A stretch of 64,000 nt of DNA from Tabrizicola sp. TH137 (GTDB taxonomy: Bacteria > Pseudomonadota > Alphaproteobacteria > Rhodobacterales > Rhodobacteraceae): positions 186,001 to 250,000 of the forward strand of contig NZ_PKRQ01000003.1 of assembly GCF_002855575.1 (NCBI RefSeq), given 5' to 3'. Below are positions 1 through 9,057 of this stretch, one piece after another. The notes under the pieces were generated by a model that was not told the DNA's origin, searched no databases, and saw nothing but the letters and a program-made list of their open reading frames with translations. The position numbers were made by a program, and so were the translations under genes. The stretch's first letter is position 1. Each line of letters opens with the position of its first letter.

Positions 1-2
1 GC

Positions 3-230
3 GCCGGCGGCTATACCTGGACCGAGGCCGATCTGGCCGTCTATCTCGCCGACCCGGCGAAGTTCCTGAAGGAAAAGCTGGGCGACGACAAGGCGAAGTC
101 GAAGATGTCGTTCAAGCTGACCAACGAAACCGAAGCCGCGAACGTGGCCGCCTTCCTCGCCTCCTTCTCGGCCGCTCCGGCCGCTGCCGAAGGCGAGGCT
201 GCGCCGGCCGAAGGCGAAGCGACCAACTGA
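3..230 (+). CDS. Class I cytochrome c, C-terminal fragment
   Basis: The window opens inside this gene; only the last 75 codons are present. The reading frame begins at base 3 and ends with TGA at 228-230. The translation contains YTWTEADLAVYLADP followed by KSKMSFKL, which fits the C-terminal half of a mono-haem cytochrome c2/c550-type protein, with the Met of SKMSF as the distal haem ligand. The CxxCH motif and any signal peptide lie outside the window. The C-terminus is an Ala/Glu/Pro-rich tail (APAAAEGEAAPAEGEATN) that is probably flexible. The product would be a periplasmic electron carrier. A terminator follows about 20 bases after the stop, so this is the end of its transcript. The exact cytochrome subclass cannot be fixed from the fragment. 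Confidence 0.75.
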   Translation, partial: AGGYTWTEADLAVYLADPAKFLKEKLGDDKAKSKMSFKLTNETEAANVAAFLASFSAAPAAAEGEAAPAEGEATN

Positions 231-250
231 TCCGTCCCGACGGATGGATG

Positions 251-285
251 AAGGCCCGTCTGCCCCTCGGCAGACGGGCCTTTTT
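251..285 (+). terminator. Rho-independent terminator of the cytochrome c gene
   Basis: A perfect 14-bp stem (AAGGCCCGTCTGCC at 251-264, its complement at 269-282) with a 4-nt loop is followed by a run of T. It lies about 20 bases downstream of the cytochrome stop codon, in the right orientation to end that transcript. Confidence 0.92.
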
Positions 286-345
286 CTTTGCCACGCGCTG
301 CCCGCCCCCGACCGGCGGCCCCTTGCCAGAGGGTCACCCTGACCT

Positions 346-640
346 GCGCTGCGTGGCCACAGTTTGCTGTACAGTTCGCGGCACAGGATACGGCACAGCC
401 GTCGCGCCGTCCCAAGGTCCCCTCGCCCCCCTCGGGCGTTGCCGAAACCCCGTTCCGGCGTGCGCTGCGTGGCCACAGATTGCTGCACAGTTTGCGGCAC
501 AGGATACGGCACAGCCGGTGCGCCGTCCCAAGGTCCCCTCGCCCCCTCGGGCGTTGCCGAAACCCCGTTCCGGCGCGCGCTGCGTGGCCACAGTTTGCTG
601 CACAGTTTGCGGCACAGGATACGGCACAGCCGTTGCGCCG
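346..640. repeat. 115-bp tandem direct repeat, about 2.6 copies, carrying repeat family R1
   Basis: Units begin at 346, 462 and 577 (periods 116 and 115 bp; the third is truncated near 640). They are almost identical and include CCCAAGGTCCCCTCGCCCCC and TTGCCGAAACCCCGTTCCGG. Each unit carries a 48-bp core (353-400, 469-516, 584-631) that starts GTGGCCACAG and continues in 12-bp steps of the type TGCGGCACAG. Inverted copies of the same core occur at 23995-24042 and 41937-41983. The array fills the convergent gap between the cytochrome terminator and the 3' end of urtE. I see no gene here. Confidence 0.9.
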
Positions 641-649
641 CCCTTTTCC

Positions 650-1345
650 CTAGACCGAAACCGTTGCCCGCAGCGTGTCCTGCGACAGTTCCGCCTTCGT
701 CCCCTCCAGCGCAACCGCCCCGCGCTTGAGCACATAGAACCGGTCCGCCAGCCCATAGGCGAAGTCAAAATACTGTTCCACCAATATGATAGCCATGTCC
801 CCCTTGCCCCGCAGGTAGGAAATGACACGCCCGATCTGCTGGATGATATTGGGCTGGATGCCCTCCGTCGGCTCGTCCAGCAGCAGCACGCGCGGCTTCA
901 TGATCATCGCCCGCGCAATCGCCAATTGCTGCTGCTGCCCCCCGGAAAGATCACCCCCCCGGCGATGGCCCATGTCCCTAAGTACCGGGAAAAGCTCATA
1001 TATTTCTTCGGGAATTCGATGTTCGGACTTCGGCAGCAGGGCAAAGGCGGTTTGCATGTTCTCCGTGACCGTCAGCAACGGAAAGATCATCCGCCCCTGC
1101 GGCACCACCGCCAACCCCCGCTTCGCCATCCCCTGGGGCGGCACCTTCGGCACCTCCTCCCCACCAAGGAAGACCTTCCCCCCCGACCGCGGATGCGTCC
1201 CCGCCAAGGCCTTGAGAAGAGAGGTTTTCCCCACCCCGTTCGTGCCCATGACGCAGGTCACTTCACCCGCCTTGGCCTCCATGTCGATGCCGTAAAGGAT
1301 CTGCGACCCGCCATAATGCAGCGTCAGCCCTTCGGTCCTGATCAT
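650..1345 (-). CDS. urtE: Urea ABC transporter ATPase UrtE
   Basis: Second ATPase of the high-affinity urea importer, about 231 residues and of normal family length. It has Walker [10 protein letters not shown] near residue 35, the LSGGQQQQL signature and Walker [11 protein letters not shown]. It is the last gene of urtABCDE. Its ATG at 1345 overlaps the urtD stop by one base (TGATG); an in-frame GTG immediately before it (1348) is the alternative start. The identity rests on the position behind UrtD and the LivF-like sequence. The order A-B-C-D-E followed by the urease operon makes urea, rather than branched-chain amino acids, the likely substrate. No clear terminator follows; the tandem repeat at 346-640 lies directly downstream. 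Confidence 0.93.
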   Translation of the reverse strand: MIRTEGLTLHYGGSQILYGIDMEAKAGEVTCVMGTNGVGKTSLLKALAGTHPRSGGKVFLGGEEVPKVPPQGMAKRGLAVVPQGRMIFPLLTVTENMQTAFALLPKSEHRIPEEIYELFPVLRDMGHRRGGDLSGGQQQQLAIARAMIMKPRVLLLDEPTEGIQPNIIQQIGRVISYLRGKGDMAIILVEQYFDFAYGLADRFYVLKRGAVALEGTKAELSQDTLRATVSV

Positions 1346-2088
1346 CACCCGCGCCCCAGATAGACTTCGATAACCTGTTGATTTTTCGTGACATGATCCA
1401 GCGACCCTTCCGCCAGAACCGCCCCCTCATGCAGCACGGTCACCTTGCAGTTCAGCCGCCGCACGAATTCCATGTCATGCTCGACCACCACCACCGCCCG
1501 CGTCTTGGCCATCTCGACCAGCAGCGCCGTCGTATGCTCCCGCTCCGCCAGCGTCATGCCCGCCGCCGGTTCATCCACCAGCAAGAGCCGCGGCTCCTGC
1601 GCCAAAAGCATACCGATTTCAAGCCATTGCTTCTGCCCATGGCTCAACTCTCCGGCCTTGCGCGGCAGATGTTCGGCCAGCCCCACCTCCTCGGCCAGCG
1701 CCTCGACCTTCGCGCGATCCTCGGGCCCTTCCTTCCAGAACAGCACCCGCCACGGCGCCCGTTGCGCCTTCAGCGCCATGGTCAGGTTCTCGGCAACCGA
1801 CTGGTCCTCGAACACCGTCGGACGCTGGAACTTGCGCCCCACACCCACCCGCGCGATCTGCGCCTCCGACAGGGACAGCAGGGAAACCGAACGTTCTCCG
1901 AAGGTTACCGATCCTGTATCCGGCCGCGTCTTGCCCGTGACGATGTCCATGAAGGTCGTCTTGCCCGCGCCGTTCGGCCCGATGATCGCCCGCAATTCCT
2001 GCGCCCCGATGGAAAAGGACAGGTTGTTGATGGCGCGGAACCCGTCGAACGTGACGGACACGCCCGAAACCTCCAGCAGCGCGGTCAT
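1345..2088 (-). CDS. urtD: Urea ABC transporter ATPase UrtD
   Basis: LivG-like ATPase of the urea importer, 247 residues. Walker A is GPNGAGKTT, the signature is LSHGQKQW and Walker B is [11 protein letters not shown] conserved [14 protein letters not shown] segment supplies the H-loop histidine. The start ATG at 2088 overlaps the urtC stop (ATGA) and its own stop overlaps urtE, so translation of C, D and E is probably coupled. It should work at the inner membrane with UrtE as the ATPase pair energising UrtB/UrtC. Confidence 0.94.
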   Translation of the reverse strand: MTALLEVSGVSVTFDGFRAINNLSFSIGAQELRAIIGPNGAGKTTFMDIVTGKTRPDTGSVTFGERSVSLLSLSEAQIARVGVGRKFQRPTVFEDQSVAENLTMALKAQRAPWRVLFWKEGPEDRAKVEALAEEVGLAEHLPRKAGELSHGQKQWLEIGMLLAQEPRLLLVDEPAAGMTLAEREHTTALLVEMAKTRAVVVVEHDMEFVRRLNCKVTVLHEGAVLAEGSLDHVTKNQQVIEVYLGRG

Positions 2089-3335
2089 TTCAGCGCCTCC
2101 TTCTCCTGCAACGAGCTGTCATCCGGACCCAGCGCCGCTCCCTTGCGGTCCGGGGCGCGCCGCCCCTGCCACAGGTCGAACAATCCGCCGATCCCCTTCG
2201 GCGCGAACAGCGTCACCGCCACGAAGGACAGCCCCAGCAGCACCAGCCACCAGTCCACCCAGTTGATCGTGTAGAACCCGAGCGGAATGGACGGCGCCCG
2301 CCCCCCGGTGAACCACGAGGACAGCAGCGACACGAAGGCCGCCCCGATCACCGCCCCGTAAAGCCGCCCGCGCCCCCCGATGGCCACCCAGACCGCCAGA
2401 TAGATCGACGCAATGGGGGCCAGTTCCGCCGGGTTGATGATCCCCGCCTGCGGATAGTAGAGGGCCCCCGCGATTGCCGCGATCACCGCCGTCAGGGTGA
2501 AGACGAAAAGCTTATATCCTTCAACGGAATAGCCGAGAAAGCGGACCCGCTGCTCGTCATCCCGGATGGCCCGGATGACCGACCCGAACTTGCCCGACAC
2601 CACCCAGGCCAGCAGCACGTAGCCTGCGCCAAGCGCAAAGGCCGAGGCCCAGAAGAACCAGATCGACAGATCATCCTGCGACACATCCGAAAGACCGGGC
2701 AGGTTCTGCAACCCCGAAAGCCCGTTGTTCCCCCGCAAACCGCTGTCGTTCTGAAAAAGGTAAAGCGCCAGGGCCAGCGTCATCGCCTGGGTGAGGATCG
2801 AAAGATAGACCCCCGTCACCCGCGACCTGAAGGCCAGCCAGCCGAAGACCAGAGCAAGCACGCCCGGCACGGCGACGACAAGGAACATCTGCCCCCAGAA
2901 GGAATGCGCCAGCGCCCAGATCGGCGGAAACTCTGACGCGCCCACCACCCCGAAAATCTGCACGGCAATGCCCTGCCGCACCTCTTCAGGCGTGGCAGGC
3001 AGCCCCCCCTGCGCGAGCGCGGCGACCACGATCTCCTCGGTCCGCGCATATATCAGCCACATGCCCAGCATGTAGCCGCCCAAGGCGAAAAAGGCCATGT
3101 GGCCAAGGGACAGGATGCCCGCATAGCCCCAGATCAGGTCCATCGCCAGGGCGACCAGGCACAGGCACAGCGTCTTGCCCAGTGTCTTGACGAAGGAGGT
3201 GGAGATGAAGGCCACCCCATAGGCCTCGGACAGCACCGTCACGCCCAGCGTGAACAGCGCGAGGATCAGGATGAACCACAGGACGGAGGGGTTCTTCGCA
3301 AGGAAGGACCGTTCCACAAAGGTCTGGCGCGTCAT
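2085..3335 (-). CDS. urtC: Urea ABC transporter permease UrtC
   Basis: LivM-type membrane permease of the urea importer, about 416 residues with multiple hydrophobic segments. The motif GYAGILSLGHMAFFALGGYMLGMWL is characteristic of LivM/UrtC proteins (given here in part: GYAGILSLGHMAF). The ATG at 3335 is preferred because GAGG lies just upstream; an in-frame ATG at 3350 would add five residues. The C-terminus is a charged cytoplasmic tail. It is separated from urtB by about 95 bases containing a short hairpin repeat (3366-3386), whereas urtD and urtE follow with overlaps. Confidence 0.93.
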   Translation of the reverse strand: MTRQTFVERSFLAKNPSVLWFILILALFTLGVTVLSEAYGVAFISTSFVKTLGKTLCLCLVALAMDLIWGYAGILSLGHMAFFALGGYMLGMWLIYARTEEIVVAALAQGGLPATPEEVRQGIAVQIFGVVGASEFPPIWALAHSFWGQMFLVVAVPGVLALVFGWLAFRSRVTGVYLSILTQAMTLALALYLFQNDSGLRGNNGLSGLQNLPGLSDVSQDDLSIWFFWASAFALGAGYVLLAWVVSGKFGSVIRAIRDDEQRVRFLGYSVEGYKLFVFTLTAVIAAIAGALYYPQAGIINPAELAPIASIYLAVWVAIGGRGRLYGAVIGAAFVSLLSSWFTGGRAPSIPLGFYTINWVDWWLVLLGLSFVAVTLFAPKGIGGLFDLWQGRRAPDRKGAALGPDDSSLQEKEALK

Positions 3336-3365
3336 GTCAGCCTCGCGCATAGGTCATCTGCGGGA

Positions 3366-3396
3366 CCGGGGGTTTCACACCCCCGGACCCCCGTGG
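3366..3396. repeat. 31-bp hairpin repeat between urtC and urtB
   Basis: Contains the palindrome CCGGGGGT-TTCAC-ACCCCCGG (3366-3386) followed by ACCCCCGTGG. The same 31 bases occur exactly at 38580-38610. Inside the urt operon it may pause or partly terminate transcription, or stabilise the upstream mRNA. Confidence 0.8.
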
Positions 3397-3431
3397 GATA
3401 TTCTCGGACAGAAAGTGTCAGCGCCATCGGC

Positions 3432-5381
3432 TCAATCCCCCGCCGCGCGGCCCTTGAGGGCGATGATCCCCCGCGGCCGGAACTGGATGAAGAGGATGAT
3501 GAACAGGATCATGTAGGTTTGCGCCGCCAGCGTGTTCGACGGGTTCAGCCATTCGATGCCCTTCTGCAACGCGCCGATCAACGCGGCACCGGCGAGGGTG
3601 CCCCAGATGTTTCCCACACCTCCGACGACCACGGTCATGAAGCTCTGCACGATGTAATCGGAGCCGAGTTCCGAGGTGACCTTGGCGAAGAGTCCGATGG
3701 CCGCGCCCGCGATCCCCGCGATCCCGGAGCCGAGACCGAAGGTCAGCATGTTGATCCGGTCAGGGTTGATGCCCATGGAGGCAGCCATGGACGGGTTCTG
3801 CGTCACGGCCCGCACCTCCAGACCAAGACGCGTGCGCTTCATCAGCCAGAGGAAGAAAAGCAGGAACACCATGGCCAGAACGAAGATCGCGATGCGGATA
3901 TAGCTGATCGACACCACATCATTGAAGACCAGCGCCCCGTCGAGCCAGCCCGGCGCCGTCAGGGGACGGGCCTGTGTGCCAAAGATGTTCTTGGCGATCT
4001 GCTGCAAGGCGATGGAGATACCGAAGGTCGCAAGCAGGGTCTCAAGCGGGCGCTTGTAGAGGTGGCGGATCACCAGCCGCTCCATCGCCACGCCTGCGGC
4101 AAAGGTCACGGCAAAGGCCAGAGGCAGGGCGATCAGGATGGAAAGGGTGTAGTTCGTGATGAAGAGCTGGACCACATAGCCCGTATAGGCGCCCATCATG
4201 ATGAATTCGCCATGCGCCATGTTGATGACCCGCATGACGCCGAAGGTGATGGCAAGGCCGATCGCCGCAAGGAAGTAGATCGAGGCCAGCGAGACGGCAT
4301 CCAGCGCAAGGTCCGCCGCCTGCATCGCGCCGACCTTCATGGTGATCCCGTCCAGCGCCGATTTCGCGGCCGAGGTCACGGCCGGATCGGGTTCCTCATA
4401 AACCTCGACGAAGCGATGCGCCGCGATTGCCGCCGCAACCTCGGCATCGGTCGCAGCCGGCGGCACGGTTCCTGCCACTTCAAGCGCGGTATAGGCACGG
4501 TCCCGCGCCTCTTGCGTTCCAAGTTCCGCGACCGGCACACCGCCGACGGCACCATCCACGATGTTGGCCAGAAGGGCCGCCCGCGCCTCTTCAACGGTCA
4601 GCCGTGCCGGCGCCATGCCCGCGGCGACAAGGAGGTCATAGGCCTCTACCTCGGACAGATCCTTCCCGGGGACAAGGTCCCGCGCCAGATTGCTGCCTTC
4701 CGGAAGATCACCGGTGAAGGCAATGCGGGATGTGGCCAGCAGGGGATTGAGGGCTCCGCGCAGATCGAGGCCGAGATCCGCGCCGAAACCTTGGATCGCA
4801 GCTACACGGGCCGCGCTGTCGGTGTCGAAGCGCAGGGTCAGCAGGCGTTCCAGCCGCTCCTTCTGGGCCTTCAGGACGGGGTCCGTCTCTGTCGCCAGCG
4901 AAGCGCGCAGGGGCTGCAGATGGGCCTCTTCGGGGTCGCGCGCGATGGATGTCAGCGCCTCGGCCCGTGTTTCCGGATCAGGGTCCGAGAGGGTGAACTG
5001 CACCAGCGCCGTGGCGATCAGCCCGCGCACACCGGCATTGGGACGAAGTTCGACAATGTCGGATTTGGGTGCCGTTCCGGCATCCGCGCCTGTCAGATCG
5101 CGCAGAAGCCAGGTATCGCCGCTTGCCTCGATCAGAAAGAAGGTGCCGTCGGCCTTTCGCAGGCCAAGCCCCTTGTCGGCCCAGGCGGCCAGAACGGTGG
5201 CGGCGACCGGATCACCGCTGGCGGCAAGTGCCTCGATCACGGGCGCGATCTTCGCACGCGTCGGCTTTTCCACCAGGGATCGATTCTCGTTCAGGATATC
5301 GGTCGCAGTGCCTTGCGCCTGCGCCAGTCCCGGCAGGGCCAGCAGCAGCGCCGTGGCGAGGGAAAGAAGAAAATGTCGCAT
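3432..5381 (-). CDS. urtB: Urea ABC transporter permease UrtB with periplasmic N-terminal extension
   Basis: Long UrtB-type permease, about 649 residues. The first 23 residues (MRHFLLSLATALLLALPGLA then QAQ) look like a signal peptide. Residues up to roughly 360 form a soluble, repeat-like alpha-helical extension. The C-terminal ~290 residues are a LivH-type membrane domain with NMAHGEFIMMGAYTGY and GGVGNIWGTLAGA motifs. UrtB proteins are known to carry such an N-terminal region, unlike LivH. The start at 5381 (upstream GCAGGGTG) is preferred over an in-frame ATG at 5417, because the latter lies inside the terminator hairpin at 5397-5427. Confidence 0.93.
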   Translation of the reverse strand: MRHFLLSLATALLLALPGLAQAQGTATDILNENRSLVEKPTRAKIAPVIEALAASGDPVAATVLAAWADKGLGLRKADGTFFLIEASGDTWLLRDLTGADAGTAPKSDIVELRPNAGVRGLIATALVQFTLSDPDPETRAEALTSIARDPEEAHLQPLRASLATETDPVLKAQKERLERLLTLRFDTDSAARVAAIQGFGADLGLDLRGALNPLLATSRIAFTGDLPEGSNLARDLVPGKDLSEVEAYDLLVAAGMAPARLTVEEARAALLANIVDGAVGGVPVAELGTQEARDRAYTALEVAGTVPPAATDAEVAAAIAAHRFVEVYEEPDPAVTSAAKSALDGITMKVGAMQAADLALDAVSLASIYFLAAIGLAITFGVMRVINMAHGEFIMMGAYTGYVVQLFITNYTLSILIALPLAFAVTFAAGVAMERLVIRHLYKRPLETLLATFGISIALQQIAKNIFGTQARPLTAPGWLDGALVFNDVVSISYIRIAIFVLAMVFLLFFLWLMKRTRLGLEVRAVTQNPSMAASMGINPDRINMLTFGLGSGIAGIAGAAIGLFAKVTSELGSDYIVQSFMTVVVGGVGNIWGTLAGAALIGALQKGIEWLNPSNTLAAQTYMILFIILFIQFRPRGIIALKGRAAGD

Positions 5382-5396
5382 CACACCCTGCGGCAG

Positions 5397-5427
5397 AAAA
5401 AGGGGGGGCCGGATCATCCGGCCCCCC
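5397..5427 (-). terminator. Intercistronic terminator between urtA and urtB
   Basis: On the minus strand a perfect 12-bp stem GGGGGGCCGGAT (complement at 5403-5414) with a one-base centre is followed by TTTTT (5401-5397). It lies between the urtA stop and the urtB start inside one operon. It should act as a leaky terminator or 3'-stabiliser giving more binding protein than permease. Confidence 0.85.
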
Positions 5428-5443
5428 GCATGTCACGACCCGA

Positions 5444-6724
5444 TCAGTAGTTGGACTTGATCTGGACGCAGGTCTTCGTCTCGGTGTTGTACATCCCGCA
5501 GTCGAGGGTCTGCCAGTCGGCCTCCAGCACCGCCGATTCCGGCAGGAAGTCGGTCCAGGCATCGCCCGGGACGGGTTCGGTCTGGCTGATGATGTCGAAC
5601 TGGCCATCTGCCCGGATTTCACCGATCAGAACCGGCTTGGTCAGGTGATGGTTCGGCAGCATCTTCGCGACGCCCCCGGTCAGATTCGGCACTTCAAGGC
5701 CATACATCGCTTCGCGCACGGCATCGACATCGGTGGTCCCGGCCTTTTCGACAGCCTGCACCCACATGTTGAAGCCGATCACATGCGCCTCCATCGGGTC
5801 GTTGGTCACGCGATCCGGGCCGGCGAAGGCCTTCCACTTTTCGATGAAGGCAGCGTTTTCCGGCGTGTCGGCGGATTGGAAATAGTTCCAGGCGGCAAGG
5901 TGGCCAACGAGGTTCGAGGTATCCAGACCGGACAGTTCCTCTTCACCGACAGAGAAGGCAACGACCGGGATTTCGTCGGCAGAGACGCCCGCCGCGGCCA
6001 GTTCCTTGTAGAAGCCGATATTGGCATCACCGTTGATGGTCGAAATCACGCCGACCTTCTTGCCATCCGCGCCAAGCGCCACGACATCGGCGACGATCTT
6101 CGACCAGTCGGAATGGCCGAAGGGGGTGTAGTTCACGAAGATGTCTTCCTTCGGAATACCCTTCGAGATCAGGTAGGATTCCAGGATGTTGTTCGTGGTC
6201 CGCGGATAGACGTAGTCCGTCCCGAGAAGGGCGAACTTCTCGACCCCGAGTTCTTCCAGGAAGTAGTCCGTTGCCGGAATGGCCTGCTGGTTCGGCGCGG
6301 CGCCGGTGTAGAACACGTTCTTGGAGGATTCTTCACCTTCGTACTGCACCGGATAGAACAGCAGACCGTTCAATTCTTCGATCACCGGCAGCACCGACTT
6401 CCGCGAAACGGAGGTCCAGCAGCCGAACATCACATCCACATTGGACACGGTCAGCAATTCGCGCGCCTTTTCCGCGAAGAGCGGCCAGTCGGAGGCCGGG
6501 TCCACCACGACCGCCTCAAGCTGCTTGCCCAGCAGCCCGCCCTTGGCGTTCTGCTCTTCGATGAGCATCAGCATCGTGTCTTTCAGCGTCGTTTCCGAAA
6601 TCGCCATCGTGCCCGACAGCGAATGCAGGACGCCGACCTTGATCGTCTCCTCCTGCGCCAGCGCGGTGGTGGCGAGGGCCATGCCCATCGCGCCGCCCAG
6701 CATCATCCCCTTGATCCCGTTCAT
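5444..6724 (-). CDS. urtA: Urea ABC transporter substrate-binding protein UrtA
   Basis: Periplasmic receptor of the urea importer, 426 residues, normal for UrtA. An N-terminal signal peptide (MGMALATTALAQ cleavage region near residue 23) is followed by EETIKVGVLHSLSGTMAISE, the opening strand of this type I binding-protein family. Internal motifs such as FGCWTSVSRKSVLP and FYPVQYEGEESSKN are typical of UrtA/FmdD-like receptors. GAGAGG lies upstream of the ATG at 6724. It is first in the urt operon and separated from urtB by a terminator hairpin, which suggests it is made in excess. The neighbouring urease operon supports urea as ligand. Confidence 0.95.
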   Translation of the reverse strand: MNGIKGMMLGGAMGMALATTALAQEETIKVGVLHSLSGTMAISETTLKDTMLMLIEEQNAKGGLLGKQLEAVVVDPASDWPLFAEKARELLTVSNVDVMFGCWTSVSRKSVLPVIEELNGLLFYPVQYEGEESSKNVFYTGAAPNQQAIPATDYFLEELGVEKFALLGTDYVYPRTTNNILESYLISKGIPKEDIFVNYTPFGHSDWSKIVADVVALGADGKKVGVISTINGDANIGFYKELAAAGVSADEIPVVAFSVGEEELSGLDTSNLVGHLAAWNYFQSADTPENAAFIEKWKAFAGPDRVTNDPMEAHVIGFNMWVQAVEKAGTTDVDAVREAMYGLEVPNLTGGVAKMLPNHHLTKPVLIGEIRADGQFDIISQTEPVPGDAWTDFLPESAVLEADWQTLDCGMYNTETKTCVQIKSNY

Positions 6725-7126
6725 GGATTATCCTCTCTCGAGGCCAGCCGAAGGCACCCTTCCCTTTCCGGGGGCGGGTGACTATCTTCGAGTGGCAACT
6801 CAGGTTGCACCCCGTGCGGCGGGGGCGGACTTCCACATCATGTCCCCTGCCGCACATCTTTTCTTTCACGGTGACCGCAGCGGCCCCGCAGGTGAAGAAG
6901 ACCGCCTTCGCCGCGATGCGGCAACCGCTGCCGCCGGAAGAGGCAAGGCAGAAAGTCAAAGCCCGGCTTTTCGCACAAACCTTCCGCAATTCTGTCCGCC
7001 ACGCCGCCTTTTTGTGCGCCCGTAAAGCCGTTCCCCGGCGACTCGGGCCGGATGTGGGCGACAAAGCGTCGGAAATGCGAAAGGCCGGGACGGAACGCCC
7101 CGGCCTTTCTTCTGCCTGCCCGTTCT
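6725..7126. other. urtA upstream region / ureG downstream region
   Basis: About 400 bases without a convincing gene. It must hold the urtA promoter (read leftwards). An imperfect inverted repeat GTGGCAAC/GTTGCAC lies at 6793-6810, which I do not assign to a known regulator. The ureG terminator (7080-7108) is at the right end. Reading frames crossing this stretch have no start signals and no recognisable protein. Confidence 0.6.
7080..7108 (-). terminator. Terminator hairpin after ureG
   Basis: Stem AAAGGCCGGG (7080-7089) pairs with CCCGGCCTTT (7099-7108) around a 9-nt loop, 19 bases beyond the ureG stop. The T-tract on the minus strand is short, so termination may be partial. It marks the end of the urease operon. 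Confidence 0.75.
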
Positions 7127-7747
7127 TCAGGCAGCCAGCACAAGCCCGCCTTCACGGCACAGGAAATCGACCACCTCGGGCACGCCCAGACCTTGGCGCA
7201 GCCGGGCCATGACATAGGGACGTGCGCCCCGCGCGCGCTTCGTATCCTCTTCCAGCAGGACGGGATCGACGCCGACATAGGGCGCAAGATCGGTCTTGTT
7301 CACGACAAGAAGATCAGACCGCGTGACACCCGGACCACGCTTGCGCGGAATATCCTGCCCCGCCGCCGTGTCGATGACGTAGATCGTCAGGTCCGCCAGT
7401 TCCGGGCTGTAGGTCGCGGCCAGATTGTCGCCGCCGCTTTCGATCAGGATCAGATCGAGGTCTGGGAAGGCCCCGCGCAGATCGGCCACGGCGGCAAGAT
7501 TTATGCTCGCATCCTCGCGGATCGCGGTATGCGGGCAGCCCCCCGTTTCAACGCCGCGGATGCGCTCCACCGGCAAGACCTGGGCGCGCATCAGGTATTC
7601 GGCATCTTCGCGCGTGTAGATGTCATTGGTGATGACGGCCATCGAACAGCGATGCGCCAATGCCCGACAGAGTTGTTCCGTCAGGGTGGTCTTGCCCACG
7701 CCGACCGGCCCCCCAATTCCCACCCGCAGCGGTCCGTTCGCCTTCAT
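7127..7747 (-). CDS. ureG: Urease accessory GTPase UreG
   Basis: SIMIBI-class GTPase that supplies GTP hydrolysis for nickel insertion into urease; 206 residues, normal length. The P-loop [10 protein letters not shown] is at residues 12-21, followed by [18 protein letters not shown] and [15 protein letters not shown], and then [29 protein letters not shown] holds the guanine-specificity motif. The Cys-Pro-His metal site is intact (GGCPH). Its ATG overlaps the ureF stop (ATGA). It is the last gene of the operon. Confidence 0.97.
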   Translation of the reverse strand: MKANGPLRVGIGGPVGVGKTTLTEQLCRALAHRCSMAVITNDIYTREDAEYLMRAQVLPVERIRGVETGGCPHTAIREDASINLAAVADLRGAFPDLDLILIESGGDNLAATYSPELADLTIYVIDTAAGQDIPRKRGPGVTRSDLLVVNKTDLAPYVGVDPVLLEEDTKRARGARPYVMARLRQGLGVPEVVDFLCREGGLVLAA

Positions 7748-8379
7748 GTCTTGAAAATCCTCACATCCATCGCTTCGTGCTGCATCGCCGCAATATCGGC
7801 ACCCAGGGCGGCGCTTTCGATCGCTTCCGGCCCGAGGTGTGCGGCCTCTTCGGCCAACCGCCCGATCAGCGGATGCAACCGCGCCAGTGCCGATTGCCCG
7901 TCGTTCTGGCCAAGGGGCACGAACCTCACCGCCACCGAAACAAGGTTCGATGCAAAGGCGTGCAGGTAAAGGGCGATAACCTGGGCTTTCTCAAGCCTGA
8001 GCTTTGACGCTGCCGCACCTACCGCGATGGGCAAGGGGCGCTCCGGCACCACCTCGCCGGTCAGGGCGGCCACCGTCCGCGCGAAGGCCGCGCCCTGCTC
8101 GGCCACTTCACGCAGCCGCTCGGCCGAGGGTTGAAGCGCGATGCAGAGCGAGGCCAGCCCGTCCAGATCCGCCCCCGGCTCCAGCGCGGCGGAGAGCAGG
8201 ATCGCATCCTGCTTGCCCGCACCAAAGCGCAGAACATCCGAGAGCCACCCTTCCAGATCGGCCCCCGAGCAGATGCCCCCGTCTGCGATCACCTGCTCCA
8301 TGCCGTGGGAATAGGCAAAGGCCCCCGTCGGAAAGGCCGGCGACAGCCATTGCACGAGTGTCATGAGGCCTGCCGTCAC
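7744..8379 (-). CDS. ureF: Urease accessory protein UreF
   Basis: All-alpha accessory protein that with UreD and UreG forms the activation complex on apo-urease; 211 residues. The opening [22 protein letters not shown] is the conserved UreF N-terminal signature (core [17 protein letters not shown]). Start and stop both overlap neighbours by four bases (ureE upstream, ureG downstream), so E-F-G form a tightly coupled block. Confidence 0.96.
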   Translation of the reverse strand: MTAGLMTLVQWLSPAFPTGAFAYSHGMEQVIADGGICSGADLEGWLSDVLRFGAGKQDAILLSAALEPGADLDGLASLCIALQPSAERLREVAEQGAAFARTVAALTGEVVPERPLPIAVGAAASKLRLEKAQVIALYLHAFASNLVSVAVRFVPLGQNDGQSALARLHPLIGRLAEEAAHLGPEAIESAALGADIAAMQHEAMDVRIFKT

Positions 8380-8942
8380 TCTTCCGCAACCTCCGGCTCG
8401 TCCTCGACCCGGCGGAAGGCGTGGGTCTGGACGTGCAGCGGCCCATGCGCATGGCCCAGCGCGAAGACATGCGGCACATGCCCATGGCCATGATCATGCC
8501 CCATCGTGCGCCCATGGCCATAGGCCCCGCCTTCGGGGCGGAACGGTGCCATGGCATGGGTGACCTGCGCACCGAGTTGCAGAAGCATGGCCTTCAGCAC
8601 ATGGTCATCCCGGATCACCAGCCTGTCTGGGCCGATCTCGCAGGGCGTATGGCGGTTGCCGATGTGCCAGGCAAGGCGCGGAAGATCACCCCGGATTTCC
8701 AGCACCGGCTCCGCCGCCGCCTCGATGGCGATCAGGCGTCCATCCATGAGTTCGAAGCAATCTCCGTGCTCGGCGCTTGTGGTTTCGGACAGGTTCACCA
8801 GTACGCCGCGCCCGGCTTCGGTCACCAGCCGCTTGCGCCGCAGGAAACGCTCTTCATACCCAAGAACCACCCGATCCATTGCCACCCGACCAGAGAGCGC
8901 CGCTGCCCTGACCAGGCCCATCGCATCCGGATAATCCGCCAT
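8376..8942 (-). CDS. ureE: Urease nickel chaperone UreE
   Basis: Nickel metallochaperone, 188 residues from the ATG at 8942 (MADYPDAMGLVRA). The central GNRHTPCEIGPDRLVIRDDHVL region carries the conserved dimer-interface nickel-site histidine. The C-terminal region is His-rich (HGRTMGHDHGHGH and LGHAHGPLHVQTHAF), as in nickel-storing UreE proteins. The frame stays open upstream to 9383, but that extension runs antisense through the gene at 9058 and is not UreE. Since a plus-strand gene separates it from ureC, ureEFG need either their own promoter in 8943-9057 or read-through from ureC. Confidence 0.95.
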   Translation of the reverse strand: MADYPDAMGLVRAAALSGRVAMDRVVLGYEERFLRRKRLVTEAGRGVLVNLSETTSAEHGDCFELMDGRLIAIEAAAEPVLEIRGDLPRLAWHIGNRHTPCEIGPDRLVIRDDHVLKAMLLQLGAQVTHAMAPFRPEGGAYGHGRTMGHDHGHGHVPHVFALGHAHGPLHVQTHAFRRVEDEPEVAEE

Positions 8943-9032
8943 TCTGCCCGTCCTTCCAAACCGACCCGAACCCACCTTAGCACCGACGCCATGCGAGTCG
9001 TTACGCCTCGTTAACCCGTTCCTGCGAGAGTT

Positions 9033-9051
9033 CTCCTGTTCAGGACAGGAG
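9033..9051 (+). promoter_or_regulatory. Hairpin sequestering the ribosome binding site of the 9058 gene
   Basis: CTCCTGT (9033-9039) pairs perfectly with ACAGGAG (9045-9051) around a 5-nt loop. The right arm is the Shine-Dalgarno sequence seven bases before the ATG at 9058, so folding would hide it. Whether this regulates translation is inference. Confidence 0.55.
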
Positions 9052-9057
9052 TTACCC

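Noticed and set aside
3099-5450. A 783-codon plus-strand open frame opposite urtB
   Set aside because: It lies wholly antisense to urtB/urtC, which have clear families and start signals. Its translation is Arg/Gly/His/Gln-rich, as expected for GC-rich shadow frames.
6793-6810. NtrC or sigma-54 promoter for urtA
   Set aside because: The GTGGCAAC/GTTGCAC inverted repeat does not fit TGCACC-N5-GGTGCA, and no GG-N10-GC element stands at a proper distance. Nitrogen control is likely from biology but not visible.
8999-9013. CtrA-type site TTAA-N7-TTAAC upstream of the 9058 gene
   Set aside because: The sequence TTACGCCTCGTTAAC has a spacer of six and a mismatched first half, so the match is too weak.
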